Assembly: GCF_003491345.1 (NCBI RefSeq)
Contig: NZ_CP025512.1
Span: 248,001-312,000, forward strand
Reading direction: 5' to 3'
Origin: Neorhizobium sp. SOG26
GTDB taxonomy: Bacteria > Pseudomonadota > Alphaproteobacteria > Rhizobiales > Rhizobiaceae
DNA length: 64,000 nucleotides
In this document: positions 18,985 to 28,067 of the stretch, in pieces
Layout: each line of letters starts with the position of its first letter
Position numbering within the stretch: position 1 is the stretch's first letter
Program-made: the position numbers and the translations under genes
Notes under the pieces: model-generated
What the model saw: only the letters and a program-made list of their open reading frames with translations
Database searches by the model: none
Told to the model about the DNA's origin: nothing

Positions 18985-18993
18985 GGCGACCAC

Positions 18994-20466
18994 TCAGGAT
19001 TCGTGCCAGGTGCGGCCATCGCGCTCGATGAGAGCAATGGCCTGGCTCGGGCCCCAGGTGCCCGCAGTATATCCCTGGACCTGCTGTCCGGTCGCTTCCC
19101 AACCCTTGAGGATCGGGTCGACCCAGCGCCATGCGGCTTCCACTTCATCGCGACGCATGAACAGCGTCTGGTTGGAGCGGATCGTGTCGGTGAGCAGGCG
19201 CTCGTAGGCATCCGGATTACGGACGTTGAAGGCCTGGGCGAAGCTCATGTCGAGCGACACTTCGCGCAGGCGCATGCCTCCCGGGCCCGGATCCTTGATC
19301 ATCAGCGACTGCTTGACGCCTTCATCCGGCTGAAGGCGGATGATCAGCTGGTTGGCGGAAATGCGACCGGCCGAGCTGTAGAAGATGTTGTGCGGGATCG
19401 GCTTGAAGGTGATGACGATCTCGGAAACACGGTTGGCGAGACGCTTGCCGGTGCGGATGTAGAAGGGAACGCCGGCCCAGCGCCAGTTGCCGATCTCGGC
19501 CTTGATGGCGACAAATGTCTCGGTGTTGGATACGCCACCTTCGAGCTCTTCCAGGTAGCCCTTGACCGCGCCGCCCGCCGAAGCCCCAGCGCGGTACTGG
19601 CCGCGGACCGTCAACTGCTCGACGTTCGCTTCGGTGATCGGCTTCAGGGCCCGCAGGACCTTGAGCTTCTCATCGCGAACCGATTCCGAATACATGGAGG
19701 AGGGCACTTCCATGGCGACAAGGCAGAGAAGCTGCAGGATATGATTCTGCACCATGTCGCGCAGGGCGCCCGCCGTGTCGTAGTAGCCGGCGCGGCCTTC
19801 CAGGCCGACGGCTTCCGCCACGGTAATCTGCACGTGGTCGATGTGCTGGGCGTTCCAGAGCGGCTCGTAAAGCGCGTTGGCAAACCGGAGCGCCATCAGG
19901 TTCTGGACGGTTTCCTTGCCGAGATAGTGGTCGATGCGGAAGATCTGTTCTTCGCTGAACACCTTGCCGATCGTGTCGTTGAGCTGCAACGCGGACGCAA
20001 GATCACGGCCGATCGGCTTTTCGACGACGATGCGGGTCTTGTCGGTAATGAGCTGGTGGTCGCGGATCTTTTCCGAGATCGCGCCGAAGATGCCCGGAGC
20101 AACGGCAAGATAGAAGACGCGGATGCGATCTTCACCCTCTTGAAGCAGTGCCGTCAGTTCCGGCCAGCCACCGTCAGCCTTGGCATCGACCGAAACATAA
20201 TAAAGCCGCTGGCAAAACTTTGCGACCTCCGCTTCGTCATATTCGGCCGGCTTCAGGTGTTCCTTCAGCGCGTCCTCGGCAAACTTGCGGTACTCATCAT
20301 GCGACAGTGAACTGCGCGAAGCTCCGATGATGCGGGTCGGCTCAATGAACTGGCCTTCGATTTGCCGATGGTAAAGGGCGGGAAGGAGCTTGCGTTCTGC
20401 AAGGTCGCCTGTGCCGCCGAACACGACGCAATCAAAAGGTTCGACTGGGATGATCTGGCTGCTCAT
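18994..20466 (-). CDS. zwf: Glucose-6-phosphate 1-dehydrogenase
   Basis: Oxidises glucose 6-phosphate to 6-phosphogluconolactone with NAD(P). The 490-residue protein has the nucleotide-binding FGGTGDLAERKLLPALY (about residues 15-31), the active-site signature RIDHYLGKETVQN (about 178-190) and substrate-binding YIRTGKRL. The ATG at 20466 has GGAAGAAAG upstream; seven earlier in-frame codons are not needed. First gene of zwf-pgl-edd. A palindrome lies on its putative -10 region (20511-20523). Confidence 0.96.
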   Translation of the reverse strand: MSSQIIPVEPFDCVVFGGTGDLAERKLLPALYHRQIEGQFIEPTRIIGASRSSLSHDEYRKFAEDALKEHLKPAEYDEAEVAKFCQRLYYVSVDAKADGGWPELTALLQEGEDRIRVFYLAVAPGIFGAISEKIRDHQLITDKTRIVVEKPIGRDLASALQLNDTIGKVFSEEQIFRIDHYLGKETVQNLMALRFANALYEPLWNAQHIDHVQITVAEAVGLEGRAGYYDTAGALRDMVQNHILQLLCLVAMEVPSSMYSESVRDEKLKVLRALKPITEANVEQLTVRGQYRAGASAGGAVKGYLEELEGGVSNTETFVAIKAEIGNWRWAGVPFYIRTGKRLANRVSEIVITFKPIPHNIFYSSAGRISANQLIIRLQPDEGVKQSLMIKDPGPGGMRLREVSLDMSFAQAFNVRNPDAYERLLTDTIRSNQTLFMRRDEVEAAWRWVDPILKGWEATGQQVQGYTAGTWGPSQAIALIERDGRTWHES

Positions 20467-20510
20467 CGCTATTCTTTCTTCCTGCATTGTTGGGGCTTAT
20501 GTAATCTAAT

Positions 20511-20544
20511 CGATTTAAAATCGCTAGCCCCGAATTGCCGTCAA
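20511..20544 (-). promoter_or_regulatory. Candidate zwf promoter overlapped by a palindrome
   Basis: On the minus strand TTGACG (20544-20539) is a plausible -35, and ATTTTA (20521-20516) stands 17 bases further as -10. The perfect 13-base palindrome CGATTT-A-AAATCG (20511-20523) covers this -10. Outside it, GGGGCT (20492-20497) and AGCCCC (20526-20531) form a second, wider pair of arms. Confidence 0.4.
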
Positions 20545-20568
20545 GGCGCCACTAATATTGTTGGCTTG

Positions 20569-21870
20569 TCAGAGCCTGTCGCGCAAGGCGAACCAGGTGA
20601 GAGCAAGGAACAGAAGGGGCGTGCGCATATGTGTCCCGCCGGGGAATGCGCGGATGTTGAGCGCAGCGAGGTGGTCAAGATCGGTAGCCTTGCCGAGAAC
20701 CGTGTCTGCGTAGAGCTTGCCGCAGTAATTTGACAGCATTACGCCGTGGCCGGAATAGCCACCAATCGAGGTGACCCCCGGCATGACCTCGCGCACAAAG
20801 GGTTGGCGCGGCAGGGTAATCCCAACGTTGCCGCCCCAGGCGTGGGTGACCGGCACGTCCTTCAGAGCAGGATAGGTTTCGACGATCTGCTTGCGGATTG
20901 CCTGGGCGGTGTCCTGCGGGTTCTTCGACGAATAAACCTCGCGCCCGCCGAACAGCAGCCGGTTGTCCTTGTCCTTGCGGAAATAGCGAACAACAAATCG
21001 TGAGTCGGCGACCGCTTCGCCGCCTGGGATGACGTTCGGATAGTCATCGAGCGGCGCCGTGGCAGCGATGAACGAACCAATCGGCATGATATGCGCGGCC
21101 GTGACAGGTTCCAGATTGCCGATATAGGCGTTGGTGGCGATCAGTACCCGATCCGCGCTCAGCGTACCCTTGGCGGTCTTGACCAGGATCTTGCCACCGG
21201 GGCCATTGCGCGTTTTTTCGATCGCCGTCGCGCAGGTGTTCTCATAGATCTGGGCGCCGGCGCTGCTTGCCACGCGAGCGAGGCCAACAAGAAGCTTCAA
21301 GGGATGGACATGGCCGGTGCCGGTGTCGCGTACACCGCAGTGGTAACTGTTGCTGCCGAGCCGTTCCGCCGTTTCCTTGCCGTCCATGAAGGAGATATGC
21401 GGGTAATTGTATCGCTCAGCAGCGATCTGCGCGTTCGCCTGGTATTCCCGCTCGTGGCCGCGCTTGTGCGATACGTTCAACTGGCCGGGCCTGTAGTCCA
21501 TCTCGATCCCGTGCGCGGACGCGAAATCGAGGAGATGCCGTTTTGCATCCTCGGCCATGTCGAACAGGATCTTCGAGCGTTCGTATCCGACCTGCTTTTC
21601 GAGGTCTTCCGGCCACCACCGTTGCCCGGTATTCAACTGCCCGCCGTTGCGCCCCGATGCGCCATCACCCAGCCGCGCCGCTTCCAGCAGTGCTACCGAA
21701 ACGCCGGCGCGGGCGAGATTGAACGCCGCCTGCAGCCCCGTATAGCCGCCGCCGATGATGGCGACGTCCACCGATCTGGAGCCGTCGAGGGTGGGATAGG
21801 TCGGCCGCTCGCCGACGCTTTCCTGATACCACGAAATGCCCGGGGCGATTGGGCTCTGCCATTTGTCCAA
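20569..21870 (-). CDS. puuB: FAD-dependent amine/amino-acid oxidase, gamma-glutamylputrescine oxidase-like
   Basis: DAO-fold flavoprotein of 433 residues with N-terminal dinucleotide motif DVAIIGGGYTGLQAAFNLA (about residues 35-53) and SGRNGGQLNTGQ, which is characteristic of the PuuB/OrdL group. The C-terminal flavin-contact region is GVTSIGGYSGHGVMLSNY. It most likely oxidises gamma-glutamylputrescine to the aldehyde plus ammonia and peroxide. This is inferred mainly from its partner: the glutamine-synthetase-like gene ends 13 bases upstream in the same direction. Another substrate amine is possible. Confidence 0.78.
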   Translation of the reverse strand: MDKWQSPIAPGISWYQESVGERPTYPTLDGSRSVDVAIIGGGYTGLQAAFNLARAGVSVALLEAARLGDGASGRNGGQLNTGQRWWPEDLEKQVGYERSKILFDMAEDAKRHLLDFASAHGIEMDYRPGQLNVSHKRGHEREYQANAQIAAERYNYPHISFMDGKETAERLGSNSYHCGVRDTGTGHVHPLKLLVGLARVASSAGAQIYENTCATAIEKTRNGPGGKILVKTAKGTLSADRVLIATNAYIGNLEPVTAAHIMPIGSFIAATAPLDDYPNVIPGGEAVADSRFVVRYFRKDKDNRLLFGGREVYSSKNPQDTAQAIRKQIVETYPALKDVPVTHAWGGNVGITLPRQPFVREVMPGVTSIGGYSGHGVMLSNYCGKLYADTVLGKATDLDHLAALNIRAFPGGTHMRTPLLFLALTWFALRDRL

Positions 21871-21883
21871 AATCCAAGCCTCC

Positions 21884-23338
21884 TCAGACGTTGAGGAGCA
21901 GGAACTCGCGTTCCCAGGGGCTGATCACCTGCATGAAGGTTTCGAACTCGCCACGTTTGACGCCGGCATAAAGGCCGATGAACTCTGAGCTCAGCACGTC
22001 CGCCAACGCCGGATCGGATTCGAGGAGCGAAACGGCCTCGAGCAGGCCGCGTGGCAGTTCGATATCACCTTCGTTGGCCGTGTCTTCCGTCGGCGGCGTC
22101 GGGTCGATGCCATTCATCATGCCGAGCAGGCCGCAACCGAGCGATGCTGCCAGCGCAAGGTAAGGGTTGGCGTCCGACGAGGGCAGGCGGTTCTCCACGC
22201 GCCGCGCGGCGGCATCCGACACCGGTACGCGGAAGGCGGTTGTCCGGTTGTCGTAGCCCCAGGCGGTGTTCACCGGCGCAGACATGTCCGGTGTCAGCCG
22301 ACGATAGGAATTTACGTAGGGCGCCATCATCACCAGTGCCTTCGGGATGTAGGTCTGCATGCCACCGATGAACTGGAAGAACTCCTTGGATGCCGAGCCG
22401 TCAGGATTGGAGAAGATGTTGCGGCCGGTCTCAATGTCGACCACCGACTGGTGGATGTGCATGGCCGAGCCTGCCTGTCCCTGCATGGGCTTGGCCATGA
22501 ATGTCGCGTAGATCCCGTGCTTCAAGGCCGCTTCACGGATGGTGCGCTTGAACATGAAGACCTGGTCGGCAAGCTCGATCGGGTCGCCATGGCGCAGGTT
22601 GATCTCGAGCTGCGCTGGTCCTTCTTCATGGATCAGCGTGTCGATCTCCAAGCCCTGCTTTTCGGAGAAGTGGTAGATGTCGTCGATCAACTCGTCGAAC
22701 TCGTTGATGCCGGCGATCGAATAGCCCTGGCCGCCAAGGATCGAACGGCCGGAGCGGCCTTTCGGCGGGTGCAGCGGATAATCGGGATCGTCATTCTTGG
22801 CGACAAGGTAGAACTCGATTTCCGGCGCCACCACCGGCTTCCAGCCCCGTTCGCTGTAGAGCCGCACGACATTCTTCAACACGTTGCGCGGCGTATAGGG
22901 CACCGACTTGCCGTCCGTGTTGACGATGTCGCAGATGACCTGCGCCGTCGGGTCGGTTTCCCACGGCACGACCGACAGGGTCGAAAGGTCAGGCAACAGC
23001 TTCAGGTCGCTGTCGCGTGGCTCGTAGCGGAAGGTGCTCGTTTCTTCGGGATAGTCGCCGGAGATCGTATGGCGATAGAGCGCCGAAGGAAGCGCCAGCG
23101 AGGTATTCGACGTGAACTTCGACGACGGCATCATCTTGCCGCGCGGCACGCCGGCGAGGTCGGGGGTGATGCACTCGATATCCTCGATGCCACGCACCCG
23201 CAGCCAGGCTGCGGCCTCCTTCCAGTCCGCGACGCCTCGAAGCGAGTTCAGCGTCGACTGGGCAACGGCTGCGGCGGCAACAGGGCCGGCTGCCGGGGCG
23301 GCGGCTGCAGGGGCGGGATCGGCTTTCTTACGCGGCAT
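21884..23338 (-). CDS. puuA: Glutamine synthetase family protein, gamma-glutamylputrescine synthetase-like
   Basis: Type III-like glutamine synthetase fold, 484 residues, with an Ala/Pro-rich N-terminal extension (residues 5-28). The catalytic half has VVAPEIEFYLVAKN, EEGPAQLEINLRHGD, AMHIHQSVVD and the C-terminal PVNTAWGYDNRTTAFRVP with arginines of the glutamate site. Paired with the PuuB-like oxidase this suggests ATP-dependent glutamylation of putrescine or another amine rather than ammonia assimilation. The start is the ATG at 23338; the frame runs open 103 codons further upstream but overlaps the opposite gene and has no similarity there. A weak ribosome site is an uncertainty. Confidence 0.8.
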   Translation of the reverse strand: MPRKKADPAPAAAAPAAGPVAAAAVAQSTLNSLRGVADWKEAAAWLRVRGIEDIECITPDLAGVPRGKMMPSSKFTSNTSLALPSALYRHTISGDYPEETSTFRYEPRDSDLKLLPDLSTLSVVPWETDPTAQVICDIVNTDGKSVPYTPRNVLKNVVRLYSERGWKPVVAPEIEFYLVAKNDDPDYPLHPPKGRSGRSILGGQGYSIAGINEFDELIDDIYHFSEKQGLEIDTLIHEEGPAQLEINLRHGDPIELADQVFMFKRTIREAALKHGIYATFMAKPMQGQAGSAMHIHQSVVDIETGRNIFSNPDGSASKEFFQFIGGMQTYIPKALVMMAPYVNSYRRLTPDMSAPVNTAWGYDNRTTAFRVPVSDAAARRVENRLPSSDANPYLALAASLGCGLLGMMNGIDPTPPTEDTANEGDIELPRGLLEAVSLLESDPALADVLSSEFIGLYAGVKRGEFETFMQVISPWEREFLLLNV

Positions 23339-23465
23339 GACACACCGGGGTGAGGTTGATCGATGGTTCCCATCATAACCAAGGAACACGGCTTGGCGAG
23401 GGGAGGTGCATTGACTTTGTGCGGCTGATCGAAAACAGCAAGGGCTTGTAACCGAGGAGCGGCAA

Positions 23466-24647
23466 TTGGCGCGGACATTTGATGTGGTGGTTTTGGGCGC
23501 AGGTGCCGCCGGCATGATGTGCGCCGTGCGCGCCGGCCAGCGCGGCCGTTCGGTGCTGGTGCTCGACCACGCGAAGGCGCCGGGAGAGAAGATTCGCATC
23601 TCGGGTGGCGGCCGCTGCAACTTCACGAACATCCACACGACAGCCAAGAACTATATCTCGGCCAACCCGCATTTCGCCAAGTCGGCGCTCGCCCGCTACA
23701 CGCCGCGTGATTTCCTGGACCTCGTCGAGCGCCACAACATCGCCTGGCACGAAAAGACGCTTGGCCAGCTGTTCTGCGACAACAGCGCCAAGGACATCAT
23801 CACCATGCTGCTCGCCGAGATGAAGGCCGCCGGTGTTCAGCTCGAACTGCAAACGCAGGTCACGGCGGTCGAAAAAACACCGGGCGGCTTTCGTGTCGGC
23901 ACGTCGAACGGATCGGTGGAGGCGGCCTCTGTCGTGGTCGCAACAGGTGGAAAATCCATCCCCAAGATGGGCGCGACCGGTTTCGCTTATGATCTGGCGC
24001 GGCAGTTCGGCCTGAAGATCATCGAAACGCGCCCGGCGCTCGTGCCCCTGACGCTCGATCCGAACCTCCTGGAGAAACTGTCGCCGCTTTCCGGCATCGG
24101 AGTGCCGGCGGAGGTGCGCCACGGGAAGACCGCTTTCCGCGAAGCGTTGCTCTTCACCCATCGAGGCCTGAGTGGTCCCTCGATCCTGCAGATCTCGTCA
24201 TATTGGCGCGAAGGGGACGAGATCACCATCGCCATCGAGCCGGACACCAAGATCGCTGAACTGCTCAAGACGGCGCGCAAGGCAAACGGGCGGCAGGCGG
24301 CGCAAACGGTTCTCGGCGAAGCACTTCCCAAGCGGCTGGCGCAGTTCTTTGTCGAAAACGGTAGCGTCAACCGGCATCTGGCCGATCTTCCCGACAAGAC
24401 CGTGGATGCCTTGGCAGCTTCCATCCAGAACTGGAAGATCCGGCCCGCCGGTTCGGAAGGTTATCGCACCGCGGAAGTGACGCTCGGCGGCGTGGACACA
24501 AACGAGCTTGATTCCAAGACGATGCAGGCGAAGGCGGTGCCCGGCCTCTACTTCATCGGCGAGTGCGTCGACGTCACCGGCTGGCTCGGCGGCTACAATT
24601 TCCAATGGGCCTGGGCTTCAGGCCATGTTTGTGGGGAAGCGTTGTAG
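23466..24647 (+). CDS. NAD(P)/FAD-dependent oxidoreductase, YhiN/HI0933 family
   Basis: Flavoprotein of 393 residues of a widely conserved family whose role is not established. The N-terminus is the FAD motif DVVVLGAGAAGMMCAVRAGQRG (shown broken by context), then GRRC-like ISGGGRCNFTN (about residues 42-52), the family hallmark, VVATGGKSIPKMGATGFAY, and the C-terminal GLYFIGECVDVTGWLGGYNFQWAWASG pattern in pieces. I keep the TTG start at 23466 because GAGGAGCGG-like GAGGAGCGGCAA precedes it and because the N-terminal strand begins there. It is divergent from the puuA-like gene. Confidence 0.88.
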   Translation: MARTFDVVVLGAGAAGMMCAVRAGQRGRSVLVLDHAKAPGEKIRISGGGRCNFTNIHTTAKNYISANPHFAKSALARYTPRDFLDLVERHNIAWHEKTLGQLFCDNSAKDIITMLLAEMKAAGVQLELQTQVTAVEKTPGGFRVGTSNGSVEAASVVVATGGKSIPKMGATGFAYDLARQFGLKIIETRPALVPLTLDPNLLEKLSPLSGIGVPAEVRHGKTAFREALLFTHRGLSGPSILQISSYWREGDEITIAIEPDTKIAELLKTARKANGRQAAQTVLGEALPKRLAQFFVENGSVNRHLADLPDKTVDALAASIQNWKIRPAGSEGYRTAEVTLGGVDTNELDSKTMQAKAVPGLYFIGECVDVTGWLGGYNFQWAWASGHVCGEAL

Positions 24648-24786
24648 TACCGGTTGATTCAGGTGTTGTTAATATGCCTGCCGGATGCTGCCTTATTGCC
24701 AGCAAAATCCTGTGGTTAACGGCTGGCATGCGTTGCCTGCCGCAACAGCAGCAGGAGCGGAAACTCAAGCCTGGGGTTCAACATCC

Positions 24787-24924
24787 ATGCAAAAGAACAG
24801 CCGTGCCCGTGCAATCGCCATCGCCAAGGCCGTGGACGATGAAAAGTTCAAGCGGCTCCGGTTCCTGGCACTGGCCATCGGCGCGACGGCCGCTCTGCTT
24901 TCGCTCCCTGTCTTCCTGTTCTAG
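24787..24924 (+). CDS. Small single-pass membrane protein
   Basis: Forty-five residues: a basic, soluble N-terminal half (MQKNSRARAIAIAKAVDDEK) and one hydrophobic helix at the C-terminus (FLALAIGATAALLSLPVFLF). The ATG has GGGGTTC about ten bases upstream, a mediocre ribosome site. A hairpin with T-run follows, so this may be a single-gene transcript. No function can be assigned; codon use and topology look genuine but evidence is limited. Confidence 0.5.
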   Translation: MQKNSRARAIAIAKAVDDEKFKRLRFLALAIGATAALLSLPVFLF

Positions 24925-24936
24925 TTCCTTCCGGAG

Positions 24937-24966
24937 AGTTGCCCTTCGAGCCACGGGACAACTTTT
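24937..24966 (+). terminator. Probable terminator after the 45-residue membrane protein
   Basis: AGTTG-CCC (24937-24944) pairs with GGG-A-CAACT (24955-24963) with one bulged A, followed by TTTT. Confidence 0.5.
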
Positions 24967-25024
24967 CGCTGCTGAAATTGACTTTCGTCTAATTCAGTAA
25001 AACTTTACATGTCATGGCCACACT

Positions 25025-25052
25025 GAAGGGACCACTCTGCAAAGGTCCCTTC
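25025..25052 (+). promoter_or_regulatory. Hairpin abutting the chemoreceptor start codon
   Basis: Perfect 9-base arms GAAGGGACC (25025-25033) and GGTCCCTTC (25044-25052), loop of ten bases, directly followed by the ATG at 25053. The left arm carries the only purine-rich stretch (GAAGGGA) near the start; the loop contains AAAGG-like purines. It may control translation. Confidence 0.55.
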
Positions 25053-26903
25053 ATGTCAAAGCTCGTTCCGTCTTCTGTTGTTTCTCGCATTGTCTGCCTC
25101 TGTCTGTTCATGACCTTCGTGGCAGTCTCTGCGGTGGGCGGCTTGAACTACCTCTACCTTCGCAATGACATCATGCATACTGCGCGCGAGGACGCTCGCT
25201 CTGCGGTGCGTACGATGAGTCTTCTTTATGAACTTGGCCTCAAGGGCTCAAAGACCGAGGTCAAGGACGGCGTGGCCGTTCGTGTCATCCAAGGCGAGAC
25301 GGCACTCGAAGGACATGACCTGGTGGATCGCACCGCAAGCGCCATCAACGGCGTCGCGACGATCTTCGAGAAGAAGGGCGCAGATTACGTCCGTATCTCC
25401 ACGAACGTGAAGACGGAAAAGGGCGAGCGGGCCGTTGGTACCAAGCTTGCCGCCGATCACCCGGCGCAGTCGCTCCTGGCCCGCGGTGAGGCCTATTTCG
25501 GACCCGCCTTCCTGTTCGGCAAGGACTTCATGACCGGCTACTTCCCGATTACCGACGCGCAGAACGCGGTGACCGGTGTGCTCTTCATCGGCATTCCGAT
25601 GGAGGTTTATTATGCCAACATCTCCAACACGGCCTTCATCGTCATCCTCAGCTCCGCAATCGGCATGGTCGTTGTCGGGCTGGCAGGCTTCTACGCGATG
25701 CGCCGCCTGTTGAAGCCGCTCGGCATCCTCACCGGCACGGTTCGCACGTTGGCCGAAGGCAATGACAGCGTCGCCATCCCTTATGTCGGCAAGTCAAACG
25801 AGTTCGGGAATATCGCGCGCGCCCTGGAAATCTTCCGCGACGCGGGCCGCGAAAAGAAGCGCATCGAAGGCCGCAGCGCCGAAGAGCGCGCCGAAGCAGA
25901 GGCAGAGCGTCGGCGCAACGACGAGGAAAAGCAGCGCGTTGACCGGCAGATCGATGTCGCCGTCAACGAACTTGCCGCCGCGCTTGCCCGGCTTGCCCAG
26001 GGTGACCTCTGCAAGACCATCGAGACGCCGTTCTCCGGTCGCCTCGAGCAGCTTCGCAGCGATTTCAACAACTCGATCGTCCGGTTGCGGGATACGATGT
26101 CCCAGATCCGCAGCAGCACGCTGGCGATCCAGCGGAACAGCTCCGAACTCAGCCAGTCCTCGAACGAACTGGCGCGCCGCACCGAAACCCAGGCCGCCTC
26201 GCTGGAAGAGGCCGCTGCTGCCGTGGACGAAATCACCGTCACCGTCCGCTCATCTGCCGAGCGTGCCCGCGAAGCCAACCGCGCCGTGACGGAGACGAAG
26301 GCGAGCGCCGACAATTCCGGCACCGTCGTCAACAATGCCGTGGCCGCGATGGGCCGCATCGAGGACGCATCGGGCAAGATCGAGTCGATCATCGAGGTCA
26401 TCGACGACATCGCCTTCCAGACAAACCTGCTGGCGCTTAATGCCGGCATCGAAGCCGCTCGCGCCGGTGAGGCCGGCAAGGGCTTTGCCGTGGTTGCACA
26501 GGAAGTTCGCGAACTGGCGCAGCGTTCCGCCGGCGCGGCCAAGGAGATCAAGGACCTGATCCACCAGTCGACCCGCGAAGTCAGCTCCGGCGCCGGCCTG
26601 GTGCAGGAAGCGGGTGAAGTTCTCGCGGCAATCAGCGTGCAGATCACCAATATCAGCAAGCATGTCGACACGATCGCCACCGCCAGCCAGGATCAGTCTG
26701 CGGCGCTGCAGGACATCAACACCTCCGTCAACCGGATGGACCAGATGACCCAGCAGAACGGCGCCATGGTCGAGGAAACCAGCGAAGCAAGTCGCGCCCT
26801 GGCATCGGAGGCGAATGCGCTGCTGGAACTGGTGCAGCAGTTCAAGACGGAGGCCGGATATTCTCAGAACCAGCGCGGGGCAGCAATCTCGCGCGCTGCA
26901 TGA
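25053..26903 (+). CDS. Methyl-accepting chemotaxis protein with Cache-type sensor
   Basis: Transmembrane chemoreceptor, 616 residues. First membrane helix at about 8-30 ([19 protein letters not shown]), periplasmic Cache-like domain (about 35-185, with [32 protein letters not shown] in pieces), second helix about 187-212, a HAMP segment ([23 protein letters not shown] region), then the signalling hairpin with the conserved tip [25 protein letters not shown] (in part) around residue 455. No CheR-docking pentapeptide is seen at the C-terminus. An ATG at 25014 is in frame, but the hairpin at 25025-25052 and similarity favour 25053. Ligand unknown. Confidence 0.9.
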   Translation: MSKLVPSSVVSRIVCLCLFMTFVAVSAVGGLNYLYLRNDIMHTAREDARSAVRTMSLLYELGLKGSKTEVKDGVAVRVIQGETALEGHDLVDRTASAINGVATIFEKKGADYVRISTNVKTEKGERAVGTKLAADHPAQSLLARGEAYFGPAFLFGKDFMTGYFPITDAQNAVTGVLFIGIPMEVYYANISNTAFIVILSSAIGMVVVGLAGFYAMRRLLKPLGILTGTVRTLAEGNDSVAIPYVGKSNEFGNIARALEIFRDAGREKKRIEGRSAEERAEAEAERRRNDEEKQRVDRQIDVAVNELAAALARLAQGDLCKTIETPFSGRLEQLRSDFNNSIVRLRDTMSQIRSSTLAIQRNSSELSQSSNELARRTETQAASLEEAAAAVDEITVTVRSSAERAREANRAVTETKASADNSGTVVNNAVAAMGRIEDASGKIESIIEVIDDIAFQTNLLALNAGIEAARAGEAGKGFAVVAQEVRELAQRSAGAAKEIKDLIHQSTREVSSGAGLVQEAGEVLAAISVQITNISKHVDTIATASQDQSAALQDINTSVNRMDQMTQQNGAMVEETSEASRALASEANALLELVQQFKTEAGYSQNQRGAAISRAA

Positions 26904-26945
26904 GACAGGCGCCTTGAACGCTGAGGGCTTGAGAGGGGGCGGGAT

Positions 26946-27113
26946 CTACCGCCCCTTCTGCGTTTTCTGCATGCGCTTGAGCAGCGCCCTCAGCCAGCGC
27001 GGCAGCGGGTTCGCGTGCCGGGCATAGAAGTCGTGTTCGCAGTGCGGTCGAGACGGCTGGGGTGCCTGCCGCGCATGTTGGGAAAGCAGGATGGCGACGA
27101 CATTGTCATACAT
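26946..27113 (-). CDS. Small basic protein, unknown
   Basis: Fifty-five residues: MYDNVVAILLSQHARQAPQP, a His/Cys-containing middle (HCEHDFYARH) and a basic amphipathic C-terminus (PRWLRALLKRMQKTQKGR). The ATG at 27113 has an excellent GGAGG seven bases upstream, which is the main support for the gene. The frame is open 12 codons further. It is transcribed away from the adjacent LysR gene, with a 90-base divergent intergenic region, so it may be that regulator's target. The basic tail resembles small DUF1127-type proteins but I do not claim membership. Confidence 0.5.
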   Translation of the reverse strand: MYDNVVAILLSQHARQAPQPSRPHCEHDFYARHANPLPRWLRALLKRMQKTQKGR

Positions 27114-27203
27114 CGGAGATCCTCCGTTCGATGAAGTCGTCTTCTTCAATAAACACGAAAATCTGCTTCCTGTAGCAAAGAATTCCGGCTATGTTTTTCA
27201 CCT

Positions 27204-28067
27204 GTGAAAAACATCAGCTGGGATGCCTACGAGCTTTTCCTGCAGGTCGCGCGGCTGGGAGGACTGTCGGGCGCGGCAGTTGCAACGGGCCTGAGCCCGG
27301 CGACGATCGGCCGGCGCATGCTGGAGCTGGAAGAAACGATCGGCCGCCCGCTGTTTCTGCGAAGCCGCACCGGCTACCGGCTGACCCCGGATGGATCGGC
27401 GCTGATGTCCCAGATCCTGGAGATGGAAGGCGCGGCGCGCCGCATCGAAAGCTGGAAGCAGGACGGCGCCCGGTCGCCCCTGGTCAGGGTCGCCTGCGGC
27501 ACCTGGCTCGCCTGGATGTTCAGCCGCAACGCCTCCGCCATCTGTTCGGAACGCGACAACTTGCGGCTCGACTTCTACATTGCCGAACGGCGTGCGAGCC
27601 TCGCGCATCGTGAAAGCGATATTGGCATTCGCGCTTTTGAGCCCGAGGAGCCCAATCTTGCGGCGACCAAGCTCGGCGAAGTTGCCTATGCCGCCTATCG
27701 TGCCCGCAACCTCCAGCCTTCCGCCGCGGAACGCTGGCTTGCCGTCGCCGAAGAGGATGCGATTTCGGCCTACCTGCGCTGGCCGCATCAGGAGCGGGCG
27801 GATCAGATCGTGGTGACGGTCAACCGGGCGCGATCGTTGCGGGATCTTGCGCTTGGCGGAGCGGGCACTGCGGTTTTGCCCTGTTTCGTGGGCGATCAGG
27901 ACATGCGGCTGGAGCGGGTTGGCGGCGAGATCGAAAGTCTGCGCCACCGGCAGTGGATCGTCATGAACAACGACGATCGCCACCGGCGGGAAATCCGCAC
28001 GGTGGTCGATCGCATGGTGAGGTTTGTCAGGGACCGCGCCGAGCTTTTCGCCGGGCGCAGGCCGTAG
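27204..28067 (+). CDS. LysR-family transcriptional regulator
   Basis: Protein of 287 residues with N-terminal winged helix-turn-helix (SWDAYELFLQVARLGGLSGAA, helix pair up to residue 62, GRRMLELEETIGRPLFLRSRTGY in part) and a C-terminal effector domain that is somewhat diverged from the classic periplasmic-binding fold. The start is a GTG at 27204; no strong ribosome site precedes it. Its stop directly abuts the end of the converging 83-residue gene. The divergent small basic protein is the nearest possible target. Confidence 0.85.
   Translation: MKNISWDAYELFLQVARLGGLSGAAVATGLSPATIGRRMLELEETIGRPLFLRSRTGYRLTPDGSALMSQILEMEGAARRIESWKQDGARSPLVRVACGTWLAWMFSRNASAICSERDNLRLDFYIAERRASLAHRESDIGIRAFEPEEPNLAATKLGEVAYAAYRARNLQPSAAERWLAVAEEDAISAYLRWPHQERADQIVVTVNRARSLRDLALGGAGTAVLPCFVGDQDMRLERVGGEIESLRHRQWIVMNNDDRHRREIRTVVDRMVRFVRDRAELFAGRRP

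Noticed and set aside
18190..20310. Plus-strand open frame of about 700 codons opposite pgl and zwf
   Set aside because: No recognisable motif; the opposite strand encodes complete Pgl and Zwf.
20499..20514. HexR-like TGTAAT sequence upstream of zwf
   Set aside because: Only half of the consensus is present and HexR is not typical of rhizobia.
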